Source: Spirochaetaceae bacterium
GTDB taxonomy: Bacteria > Spirochaetota > Spirochaetia > Treponematales > Breznakiellaceae
Direction of reading: 5' to 3'
NCBI GenBank assembly: GCA_031257135.1
Contig: JAIRPH010000128.1
Coordinates: forward strand, 1-18,318
DNA: 18,318 bases
Under the pieces are notes generated by a model that saw nothing but the letters and a program-made list of their open reading frames with translations, ran no database searches and was not told where the DNA came from. The first letter of the stretch is position 1. Each line of letters starts with the position of its first letter. The translations under genes and the position numbers were made by a program. Below are positions 1 to 6,010 of this stretch, piece after piece.

Positions 1-193
1 CGATAGCTCTATTAAGGGTTTTTTCGGTCTGCTCATGGGCTTTGCGGATTGCTTCCATTCCTTTTTCATGGGCTTTGCGGTCTTTCTCGCGGGCTTCCTC
101 TGCTTTGTCGAGGGCTTGCTGGAACTTCACGAACCATGCGCCGGGAGACGCTTGGCGGGCGCGCTTCTTTGCGGTCTTTCTTGCTATCAGCAT
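1..193 (-). CDS. Partial coiled-coil hypothetical protein (N-terminus only)
   Basis: The reading frame is open from an ATG at 193 to the window edge, giving 64 N-terminal residues. A GGAGA Shine-Dalgarno sequence (201-205) sits 7 bases before the ATG, and a plausible promoter lies further upstream (215-243), so the start is well supported. The protein begins MLIARKTAKKRARQ, is very basic for about 15 residues, and then becomes a heptad-like string of alternating Lys/Arg/Glu with Ala (for example ALDKAEEAREKDRKAHEK), typical of a long charged coiled coil. There is no signal peptide, so it is probably cytoplasmic. I do not recognise the family. A short DNA- or RNA-binding helix or a structural filament-like protein are both possible. 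The C-terminus lies outside the window. Confidence 0.6.
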   Translation of the reverse strand, partial: MLIARKTAKKRARQASPGAWFVKFQQALDKAEEAREKDRKAHEKGMEAIRKAHEQTEKTLNRAI

Positions 194-214
194 ATCATTA
201 TCTCCAATAAATAA

Positions 215-243
215 ACTATAAGAAAAATTCGACGGAAAAACAA
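215..243 (-). promoter_or_regulatory. Putative sigma70 promoter for the partial coiled-coil gene
   Basis: On the minus strand a -35-like TTGTTT (238-243) and a -10-like TATAGT (215-220) are separated by exactly 17 bases. The start codon is 22 bases beyond the -10, leaving room for the GGAGA ribosome-binding site. The -35 matches the consensus at only three positions, so it is the spacing and location that support the call. Confidence 0.45.
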
Positions 244-267
244 TCTGAGGGCTTTTTACTGACAGGG

Positions 268-300
268 AAAAGCCCGCGTCCGGTTTTGGGCGAGGGCTTT
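268..300. repeat. GC-rich hairpin, copy A of a duplicated element
   Basis: AAAGCCC (269-275) pairs with GGGCTTT (294-300) around a loop containing GTTTTGGGCG. The element aligns over almost its whole length with the hairpin at 362-395, so the two look like copies of one dispersed hairpin element rather than unrelated terminators. It lies in a 320-bp stretch (194-513) with no convincing gene. Confidence 0.5.
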
Positions 301-361
301 GACGGTAGGCATTGCTGGCGGGGCTTGGTATCAGACACTTTTCGCCGGGGCGTTTGGCGCG

Positions 362-395
362 AAAAAAGCCCCGCCCGATTTTGGGCGGGGGCTTT
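362..395 (-). terminator. Rho-independent terminator-like hairpin, copy B
   Basis: The arms AAAGCCCCGCCC and GGGCGGGGGCTTT form a stem of about 12 bp with one bulge and a GATTTT loop. Read on the minus strand the stem is followed by a run of six T, the classical intrinsic-terminator layout. It lies about 120 bases downstream of the minus-strand lipoprotein stop codon and is the best candidate to end that transcript. Confidence 0.6.
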
Positions 396-471
396 GGCGT
401 CAGACGCTCGCTCGATGGATTTTCCCGCTGGGATTTCCCGCAGAGCTTGCGCGCAACGCCGCAACCCGCGG

Positions 472-508
472 GGCGGGCGGCGCAAGCCGACAGTCCGCGC
501 CGCCCGCC
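472..508. other. Perfect 12-bp GC hairpin just after the lipoprotein stop
   Basis: GGCGGGCGGCGC (472-483) is the exact reverse complement of GCGCCGCCCGCC (497-508), with a 13-base loop. It begins 5 bases beyond the lipoprotein stop codon. No T-run follows on the minus strand, so it is more likely an mRNA 3'-end stabiliser or REP-like element than an intrinsic terminator. Confidence 0.5.
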
Positions 509-513
509 TGTCG

Positions 514-2205
514 CTATTCCTGTGGGTTGGAATACACTATCGCGTCTCTATAGCCGACTGCGACGAACTTCCCAGCACCGTAGCAGACGCCACGGATGTT
601 GGATGTGCCGAAAGTACTGCCTCCTTGTGGGTTGATTCCGGTTATACCGGCTACTGCCGTCCATGTTACGCCATCGGTGGAATACGCCATCTTGCCGTTA
701 CCGCCGACTGCGACGAACTTCCCAGCACCATAGCAGACGCCACTAATGTAAGATGTACTGAAGAAGGTGGAGTCCGATACCGCCGTCCATGATATACCAT
801 TTGTGGAATAGGCCATCTTGCCGCCACTGCCAACTGCGACAAACTTCCCGCCACCGTAGGCTACACCATTGATATCTCTAGTGTTGAAAGTAGTGGATCC
901 CACTGCGATGGTTCCGGTTCTATCGACTACCGCTGTCCATGTTACGCCATCAGTGGAATACGACATCAAACCGCTCGACCCGACTGCAAGGAACTTCCCG
1001 GCACCGTAGCAGATGTCGGTGATGGCTTCGCTGTCGAAAAATTTGCTATCTGCTACTGCTGTCCAAAAAACGTAGTTTCCGAAAATGCTGTTGTGGGAAT
1101 ATGCCATCTTACCGTTACCACCAACTGCGACAAACTTCCCATCGCCATAGCAGATGCCATAGATGTCGGAGATACCAAAGTCGCTGATTATTCCCTGCAT
1201 CCATGAAACACCGTCTGTGGAACTGACTATCTTGCCAGTACCACCAACTGCGATGAACTTTCCATCGCCATAGCAGACGTCATTGATATTGATGGAGGGG
1301 TAATGTCCTGCGTATACCCTCGTCCAGCTATAGGGGGCGGGGATTCCGGTGTATTCTAAGGTTAGTACGTCGCTGTTGGTCATACCGCTTCCTATCGTAA
1401 TAGCCTTGATAGTCATCATATTACCGGTTATGATCGGTTTGATGGTAACATGAGAAGTGTTATCAAGATACAAAATGCTAGACGCAGTTGGCTCAGTTCC
1501 ATCGGTAGTGTAAAAAATCGACGCCCCCTCTGTTGTTGTGGTAAGGGTTATTGCCGTACCGTAATAAACTTGTCCTGTCGCCGGACTTGCTGTGGGTGTT
1601 GTAGCTTTGACAGTATAGTCCGCGGTTAGTATGTCGCTGTTGCTCATGTCTGGTATTATCGCGATAGCCTTGAGGGTAGTATTCCTGGTTATGGTCGGCT
1701 TGGCGGTATCACGATACAAATTACTGGACGCGCTAGGCTCAGTTCCATCGGTAGTGTAGAAAATCTCTGCCCACGATGTAGCTGTAGTAAGAGTTATTGC
1801 CGTACCGTAATAAACTTGTCCTGTCGCCGGACTTGCTGTAGGTGTTGTAGCTTTGACAGTATAGTCCGCGGTTAGTATGTCGCTGTTGCTCATGTCTGGT
1901 ATTATCGCGATAGCCTTGAGGGTAGTATTCCTGGTTATGGTCGGTTTATTAGTATCACGATACAAATTGCTGGACGAGGTTGGTTTGCTTTCGTTGGTGG
2001 TATAATAAATCTCTGCCCCCGCTGTGGCTGTAGTAAGGGTTATCTCCGTACCGCTGGCAACCGATCCCGCACCTGGACTTGCTGTAGGCGTCGCAACCTT
2101 TTCAGGTTCGCTCTCTCCGCTGTCGTCATTACAGGCGATAACGGTGAACGTCGCCGTAACAATCATAGCAACAACGCCGCATAAAAGCCAGTGTTTTGCT
2201 TTCAT
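514..2205 (-). CDS. Lipoprotein with three chitobiase-C-like modules and a six-blade propeller-like domain
   Basis: The 563-aa protein starts MKAKHWLLCG and has a hydrophobic segment ending in the lipobox V-I-A-C, with Cys25 as the predicted lipidated residue. AAGGAGT lies 6-7 bases before the ATG. Residues about 37-284 are three 82-residue modules of the CHB_HEX_C type (pattern TPTASPxxGxVxxGTxITLTT...IYYTTDGTEPTASS...YT), a beta-sandwich fold seen at the ends of surface glycosidases and adhesins. Residues about 290-563 hold six repeats centred on CYGxGKFVAVGxxGKMAYSTDGVTWTAV, resembling BNR/Ycf48-type propeller blades; six repeats would suit a six-bladed propeller. There is no catalytic signature. 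I infer an envelope-anchored binding or scaffold protein; the ligand is unknown. The first modules are nearly identical in DNA, pointing to recent internal duplication. Confidence 0.8.
   Translation of the reverse strand: MKAKHWLLCGVVAMIVTATFTVIACNDDSGESEPEKVATPTASPGAGSVASGTEITLTTATAGAEIYYTTNESKPTSSSNLYRDTNKPTITRNTTLKAIAIIPDMSNSDILTADYTVKATTPTASPATGQVYYGTAITLTTATSWAEIFYTTDGTEPSASSNLYRDTAKPTITRNTTLKAIAIIPDMSNSDILTADYTVKATTPTASPATGQVYYGTAITLTTTTEGASIFYTTDGTEPTASSILYLDNTSHVTIKPIITGNMMTIKAITIGSGMTNSDVLTLEYTGIPAPYSWTRVYAGHYPSININDVCYGDGKFIAVGGTGKIVSSTDGVSWMQGIISDFGISDIYGICYGDGKFVAVGGNGKMAYSHNSIFGNYVFWTAVADSKFFDSEAITDICYGAGKFLAVGSSGLMSYSTDGVTWTAVVDRTGTIAVGSTTFNTRDINGVAYGGGKFVAVGSGGKMAYSTNGISWTAVSDSTFFSTSYISGVCYGAGKFVAVGGNGKMAYSTDGVTWTAVAGITGINPQGGSTFGTSNIRGVCYGAGKFVAVGYRDAIVYSNPQE
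1547..1984 (-). repeat. Near-identical 246-bp-period direct repeat inside the lipoprotein gene
   Basis: The sequence from 1547 recurs from 1793 at an offset of exactly 246 bases (82 codons). Over the first 160 bases or so I see a single difference (GTGGGTG versus GTAGGTG), after which the copies diverge. The third module (from 2039) keeps the same 246-base phase but is more diverged. This near-identity implies recent duplication or gene conversion between modules. Confidence 0.8.
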
Positions 2206-2258
2206 AAAAAACTCCTTGTTTAATCCTTCTGGATATATCTGAAGCGTTACGCGCTTCT

Positions 2259-2289
2259 CTTAACCGGCGCAGGCGTGCGCCGGGTTAAG
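2259..2289. other. Strong hairpin upstream of the lipoprotein gene
   Basis: CTTAACCGGCGCA (2259-2271) pairs with TGCGCCGGGTTAAG (2276-2289) with one bulged base and a GGCG loop. A smaller stem, GAAGCG/CGCTTC, lies alongside at 2241-2257. No T-run follows on either strand. It lies in the leader or promoter region of the minus-strand lipoprotein gene, so it could be a leader structure or the end of a rightward-facing element; the sequence alone does not decide. Confidence 0.45.
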
Positions 2290-2302
2290 CCTTGTGATAC
2301 GA

Positions 2303-2321
2303 CTTGGTGCCAGACGCCAAG
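2303..2321. other. Small hairpin TTGGTGCCAGACGCCAA, related to motifs at 324-339 and 391-409
   Basis: CTTGG (2303-2307) pairs with CCAAG (2317-2321). Similar words (CTTGGTATCAGACAC, CTTTGGCGTCAGACGC) occur beside the duplicated hairpins in the first 410 bases. It may be a short dispersed element of this genome. Confidence 0.35.
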
Positions 2322-2356
2322 CCTACGGGATGACCGCCGAGAACAGCGCGCCTCAC

Positions 2357-2755
2357 GGAGCGGGCGTATGTCCTACCGGAGCGGCTGGTATGCCCGCCGA
2401 GGCATCCGTCTATCCCGCTAGGTTCAATGCCTACCCCGCCGAGTTGCGCGCCTATCCCGTCAGAGTGACCAGCTACCCCGCCGAGACGACCGCTATAGCG
2501 GTCTCGGCGCGGGGACATACCTTTAAGGCACAGAGATGTCCCTTTGAAGTAAAGTGCCTGCACTCTGAGGCGCAGGGACTGCGCTTTAAGGCGCGGGGAC
2601 TGCGCTTCAGAGTAAAGGGACATCACTTCACGGCGAAGGGACTGCACTCTGAGATAAAGGGGCATACCTTCACGGCAAAGGGCTTGCGCTTCAGGATAAA
2701 GGGACATACCTTCAGAACGCAGGGACTGCGCTTTGAAACAGAGGTACTGCCCCGC
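2357..2755. repeat. Tandem array of about nineteen degenerate 21-bp units
   Basis: The stretch keeps an exact 21-base phase across 399 bases. Units pass gradually from a TACCCCGCCGAG-type sequence (left third) to AAGGGACTGCGCTTC and AAGGGACATACCTTC types (right two thirds), the latter two partly alternating. Because 21 is a multiple of three, a plus-strand frame reads as heptapeptides such as KGLRFRI and KGHTFTA, and a minus-strand frame is open as well. No Shine-Dalgarno sequence precedes either frame and codon use is dictated by the repeat, so I annotate DNA repeats rather than a gene. A low-complexity protein cannot be excluded. Nothing else convincing is seen between 2206 and 2870. Confidence 0.75.
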
Positions 2756-2873
2756 ACGGCGCGGAGACGCCTCGCCGCAGGAAAGGCTGGAGCCTCCGGC
2801 ATACCGATAAATCCCTGCGGAAAATTTTTTGAAAAAAATCTTTAAAAAAGAGCTGAATTCGGAGATTAGGGTC

Positions 2874-2901
2874 TTGACACAGGGGATCGCGCCTTCATAA
2901 T
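2874..2901 (+). promoter_or_regulatory. Strong sigma70-type promoter upstream of nifS
   Basis: A perfect -35 TTGACA (2874-2879) and a 5/6 -10 CATAAT (2896-2901) are spaced by 16 bases. Transcription would start near 2908, about 240 bases before the nifS start codon. It either gives nifS a long leader or drives a small RNA from the GC-rich stretch that follows (2902-2990), where I see no well-supported ORF. Confidence 0.55.
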
Positions 2902-3098
2902 TGCGCGTGGCGCGTGGCGCGAATGGCGTACAGGCGGGAAGGCGAGGTCTGCCCTCATGTCCGCATCGGGGGAAAAGGCGTTTTCTAAAAACATTTTACA
3001 GATAATCATAGGAAAAATATATCAAAATCACTGGAAAATTGTCAATTATCGGTCGGGTCAAGACTAGATTGCCGCTTGGTCTTGTATAGGATAGCTAT

Positions 3099-3123
3099 AT
3101 ACATTACTATATTAGTAGGATAT
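3099..3123 (+). promoter_or_regulatory. Predicted IscR/Rrf2-family operator before nifS
   Basis: The dyad TACTA-TAT-TAGTA (3105-3117) matches the IscR type-1 core ACTRWWWYAGT at every position. The flanking ATAC on the left and GG plus TAT on the right also fit; I count 21 of 25 positions of the published E. coli IscR type-1 consensus as I remember it. It ends 11 bases before the nifS Shine-Dalgarno sequence. A possible promoter, TTGTAT (3082-3087) with TACTAT (3105-3110) at 17-base spacing, would place its -10 inside the operator, the arrangement expected for repression. No regulator gene is present in the window. Confidence 0.6.
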
Positions 3124-3145
3124 ATTTGAAATCGAAGGAGTGCCT

Positions 3146-4330
3146 ATGTCGAAACGACGAGTTTACATAGATTATAACGCTACGACTCCCCTCAAGCAAG
3201 AGGTCAAAGCCGCGATAATAGCGGATTTGGATATTTACGGCAACGCCTCGAGTCTGCACGCTCCGGGGCGGCTTGCTCACGGCAGAGTTGAGGAGGCGCG
3301 GCAGGCGGTGGCGAACCTGTTGGGCGCGGCAGAGCCTGCGGAGGTGATCTTTACCTCCGGCGGGTCCGAGTCGAACAATACGGTATTTCAGACCATGCGC
3401 GGACTTGGTCTGGAGCCGGACGGCAGAGTACGGCGCGGCGGCAGGTCTGAAATCATAACTACTGCGATAGAACATCCATGCGTCCTGAATTCCGCGAAAT
3501 TTCTGGAAACTCTGGGCTTTAGGGTGACCTTTCTTCCGGTTGACGAATACGGCAAGGTCAGCGTCGGCGCGCTGAAAAACGCGCTGAATGAAAAGACCCT
3601 CTTCGTGTCGGTGATGATGGCGAATAACGAAATCGGAACCGTTCAGGACATCCGTGAGATCGCCGCGCTGGTCAAAAACGCCGGCGCATGGATGCATACC
3701 GATGCGGTCCAAGCAGTTGGGAAGATTCCGGTATCCGTTGAGGAACTTGGGGTGGATTATCTTACCGTATCGGCTCATAAGATTTACGGTCCTAAAGGAG
3801 TCGGCGGGTTATATGTGAAAAAAGGCGCGCCCCTTTCGCCGCTGATTCACGGCGGGCATCAGGAAGACGGCTTTCGGGCGGGGACCTACAACAACATCGG
3901 GATACTCGGCTTCGGCAAAGCCGCGGAGCTTGCCGCGGCGGAAGTTTCCCGGTACGGCAGAGAAATCTCAGGGTTCCGGACGAAACTGCGGGACGGACTC
4001 TTGGAAAAGGTTCCTAACATTAAGGTAAACGGGCATCCTGCCGACGTACTGCCCAATACGCTGAACGTTTCCTTTCCCGGCGCGGAAGGAGAGGCGATAC
4101 TGCTTTCCCTCGATATTATGGGCATCGAAGTTTCTACCGGTTCCGCCTGCGCTTCAGGCAGTCTCGATCCCTCTCATGTACTGCTTGCTATCGGCGTAGG
4201 TCCCGAGCTTGCCCATGGGTCGATCCGCTTCAGTTTAGGCTGGGGAATTACCGCGGACGATATCGACTATGTTCTTGAGACTCTGCCCCCGATTATTCAG
4301 CGGCTTCGGTCTATGTCAACGGTGAAATAA
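3146..4330 (+). CDS. nifS: Cysteine desulfurase, NifS/IscS family
   Basis: This 394-aa PLP enzyme releases sulfur from L-cysteine as a protein-bound persulfide and delivers it to the scaffold for Fe-S cluster assembly in the cytoplasm. The N-terminus YIDYNATTPLK is typical, the cofactor lysine is K212 in VSAHKIYGPKG, and NNEIGT (160-165) and D186 belong to the PLP site. The catalytic cysteine is C335 in STGSACASGSLDPSHVL on the mobile loop of class I desulfurases. Length is normal. A GTG at 3140 is in frame but lies inside the AAGGAG ribosome-binding site (3135-3140), so the ATG at 3146 is chosen. nifU follows 23 bases downstream. Whether it serves housekeeping or nitrogenase cluster assembly cannot be told here; no nif structural gene is in the window. 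Confidence 0.95.
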   Translation: MSKRRVYIDYNATTPLKQEVKAAIIADLDIYGNASSLHAPGRLAHGRVEEARQAVANLLGAAEPAEVIFTSGGSESNNTVFQTMRGLGLEPDGRVRRGGRSEIITTAIEHPCVLNSAKFLETLGFRVTFLPVDEYGKVSVGALKNALNEKTLFVSVMMANNEIGTVQDIREIAALVKNAGAWMHTDAVQAVGKIPVSVEELGVDYLTVSAHKIYGPKGVGGLYVKKGAPLSPLIHGGHQEDGFRAGTYNNIGILGFGKAAELAAAEVSRYGREISGFRTKLRDGLLEKVPNIKVNGHPADVLPNTLNVSFPGAEGEAILLSLDIMGIEVSTGSACASGSLDPSHVLLAIGVGPELAHGSIRFSLGWGITADDIDYVLETLPPIIQRLRSMSTVK

Positions 4331-4353
4331 CGTTAAAGCGTTAAGGAGAGAAA

Positions 4354-4944
4354 ATGGCTGATTGGTTATATTCGGATACGGTAAAGGATCATTTTATGAA
4401 TCCTCGGAACGTATTGCTGAACGACGAGTCAACGTTTCCCGCGAATGCCCGCGGACAGACGGGAAACCTCAAATGCGGCGATCAGATGCTGATGTTGCTC
4501 AAAATCGAAAACGACGTCATCGCCGACGTGCGATGGAAAACCTACGGATGCGCCAGCGCGATTGCGTCTACCAGTATGCTTTCCGAAACCATCAAAGGCA
4601 TGGGAATCAAGGAAGCCTACGGAATCCGCCCCGAAGACTTAGTGGAAAAGCTCGGAGGCTTGCCGGAATACAAGATTCACTGTTCGGTCTTGGGAGATAA
4701 GGCTCTGCGGGCGGCTATCGACGACCACCTTGAAAAGACCGGCAGAGCGGGGCTGTTCAAAGAGCCGTCTCAGGAGATATGTCACTGTCTTGGCATCACC
4801 GACAAGGACATTGAAAACGCGTTTCAGCAGGGCGCGCGTACTTGGGAAGCCTTACAGCAAGCCACCAAAATCGGTACCGGTTGCGGAGACTGTAAGGAAA
4901 AAGCCTTAGAACTGCTTCACGAGTTCATCCATATTTACGGGTGA
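4354..4944 (+). CDS. nifU: Fe-S cluster scaffold, NifU type (IscU domain plus BFD-like [2Fe-2S] domain)
   Basis: The 196-aa protein has an IscU-like domain (1-130) with the three assembly cysteines C41 (in NLKCGDQM, with D43), C66 (in YGCASAIASTS) and C110 (in IHCSVLGDKAL). A BFD-like domain follows (141-192) with four cysteine ligands, C143 and C145 (ICHC) and C177 and C180 (GCGDC), expected to bind a permanent [2Fe-2S] cluster. The Nfu-type third domain of classical NifU is absent. It should receive sulfur from the adjacent NifS and assemble transient clusters. The start has AAGGAG (4343-4348) 5 bases upstream; a terminator follows the stop codon at once. It is co-transcribed with nifS. Confidence 0.92.
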   Translation: MADWLYSDTVKDHFMNPRNVLLNDESTFPANARGQTGNLKCGDQMLMLLKIENDVIADVRWKTYGCASAIASTSMLSETIKGMGIKEAYGIRPEDLVEKLGGLPEYKIHCSVLGDKALRAAIDDHLEKTGRAGLFKEPSQEICHCLGITDKDIENAFQQGARTWEALQQATKIGTGCGDCKEKALELLHEFIHIYG

Positions 4945-4949
4945 AGCCC

Positions 4950-4983
4950 AAAAATCCGCAGAGTCCTGCTCTGCGGATTTTTT
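4950..4983 (+). terminator. Intrinsic terminator of nifSU
   Basis: AAAAATCCGCAGAG and CTCTGCGGATTTTT form a perfect stem with a TCCTG loop, ending in a T-run, 5 bases after the nifU stop codon. The matching A-run on the left would let it act on the minus strand too. It lies inside the longest possible frame of the next gene, which argues for a later start there. Confidence 0.9.
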
Positions 4984-5075
4984 ATAGAGCCGCGGCGCGG
5001 ACTGCCCCTTTAGGAAATCCCCTTGTCTGCCGATATTATAGAGAAAAAACCCAGAAGGTAAGGCGTATAATTTCG

Positions 5076-6008
5076 GTGAGTAATCCCTCGGCAACCCATT
5101 TTTCGAGCGAAATCCTCTATGAGCGTTTTAAGGAATTCATCGCCCCCGATACCGACCGGTATCTCATGCTTAAATCTCTTTTAGACGAATTATATTTAAG
5201 CCCGCAGGCAATCACTATATCCGGGAACCGGCATCTTTTTTTGTCTTCCCAAGGAGCGATTGCCAACCGGTTAAGAGATCGTTCTCTTGGGGGACAGCAC
5301 TCGATTATCTTAGTGGCTCATTATGACCGGGTGCCGAACAGCCCCGGGGCAAACGATAACGGCGCGGCCGTGTTCGAGCTGATAGAAGCCGCGGTCAGAC
5401 TGCGGAAAGAGAAGATACATCGATGGCTTATTATCTTCACCGATAAGGAAGAGCTTACCCATGGAGAAACGATTCGGGATCAAGGGTCGTATACCCTCGC
5501 TAAGGGACTGCACGGCGCGGGGCTTGGGAACAGCCGGTATTACATTTTTGACGCCTGCGGGGTCGGGGACACGCTGATCATCTCTACGATGGCGGATCAT
5601 ATTATGAAGCATGAAGAGGGACCGGGAATTGCCCGGACGCGTCTGCACGTCCGGCAGTTGCGGACAAGAGCCTTAGAGACGACCCGGCATCTCAGGCTCG
5701 ATAGGGTGCGCCTCATTCCCACGCCTTTTTCTGACGACGTAGGATTTCTGCGGGCTGGTATTCCGGCGCAGACGATTACGATGCTTCCCGCGGAAGAAGC
5801 CGCGGCTTTTGGAGACCTCCTGCGGAGCCAGCCCGAATTCGCTGACGCGCTGGTCTGCCGGGACGCTCAGAATAAGTACGACTGCCGGCTGATCCCTAAA
5901 ACGTGGCGGCTTCTCAACGGTCCTGAAGACAACGATCTGCGGCTGACGCCCCAATATTTTCCGCTGATGGTCCGCTTTATTTGCGCGCTCTGCAAAGGCA
6001 ACGGCTGA
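5076..6008 (+). CDS. M28-like zinc peptidase/aminopeptidase
   Basis: The frame is open from 4941, but that stretch contains the nifU terminator. I choose the GTG at 5076 (310 aa), which has a weak AAGG-rich region upstream. Features of family M28 are visible: H82-Y-D84 in VAHYDRVPNS, the bridging aspartate D94 in GANDNGA, the catalytic glutamate pair E125-E126 in FTDKEEL, a likely ligand D159 and the C-terminal block PFSDDVGFLRAGIPA. In most members this last block reads SDH; here D221 replaces the final metal-binding histidine. There is no signal peptide, so it is probably a cytoplasmic peptidase. Its 3' end is two bases from that of oppF, a peptide transporter subunit, which fits a role in peptide breakdown. 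The start is the weakest part of the call. Confidence 0.7.
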   Translation: MSNPSATHFSSEILYERFKEFIAPDTDRYLMLKSLLDELYLSPQAITISGNRHLFLSSQGAIANRLRDRSLGGQHSIILVAHYDRVPNSPGANDNGAAVFELIEAAVRLRKEKIHRWLIIFTDKEELTHGETIRDQGSYTLAKGLHGAGLGNSRYYIFDACGVGDTLIISTMADHIMKHEEGPGIARTRLHVRQLRTRALETTRHLRLDRVRLIPTPFSDDVGFLRAGIPAQTITMLPAEEAAAFGDLLRSQPEFADALVCRDAQNKYDCRLIPKTWRLLNGPEDNDLRLTPQYFPLMVRFICALCKGNG

Positions 6009-6010
6009 GG

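Noticed and set aside
286..792. Long plus-strand frame over the hairpin region and the lipoprotein 3' end
   Set aside because: Antisense to the repetitive propeller-coding part, with no start signal; explained by repeat-driven codon bias.
2285..2707. Open minus-strand frame across the same array
   Set aside because: Same reason: a by-product of the 21-bp period, without a supported start.
2357..2755. CRISPR array
   Set aside because: Units are contiguous and degenerate with no unique spacers, the period is 21 bases, and no cas gene is near. The same applies to 10919-11107.
2294..2845. Open plus-strand frame reading as heptapeptide repeats
   Set aside because: It follows from the 21-bp period; the antisense frame is open as well, no ribosome-binding site precedes it, and the composition is that of the repeat. 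I annotate the DNA array instead.
2957..3067. 36-codon ORF between the strong promoter and nifS
   Set aside because: No proper Shine-Dalgarno spacing and no recognisable features; it overlaps the probable nifS leader.
4941..5075. 45-residue N-terminal extension of the M28-like protein
   Set aside because: It would encode through the nifU terminator hairpin and has no family resemblance; the GTG at 5076 is a better start.
5065..5076. TATAAT five bases before the GTG of the M28-like gene as a leaderless promoter
   Set aside because: No -35-like hexamer is found at 16-18 bases upstream, so it may be chance.
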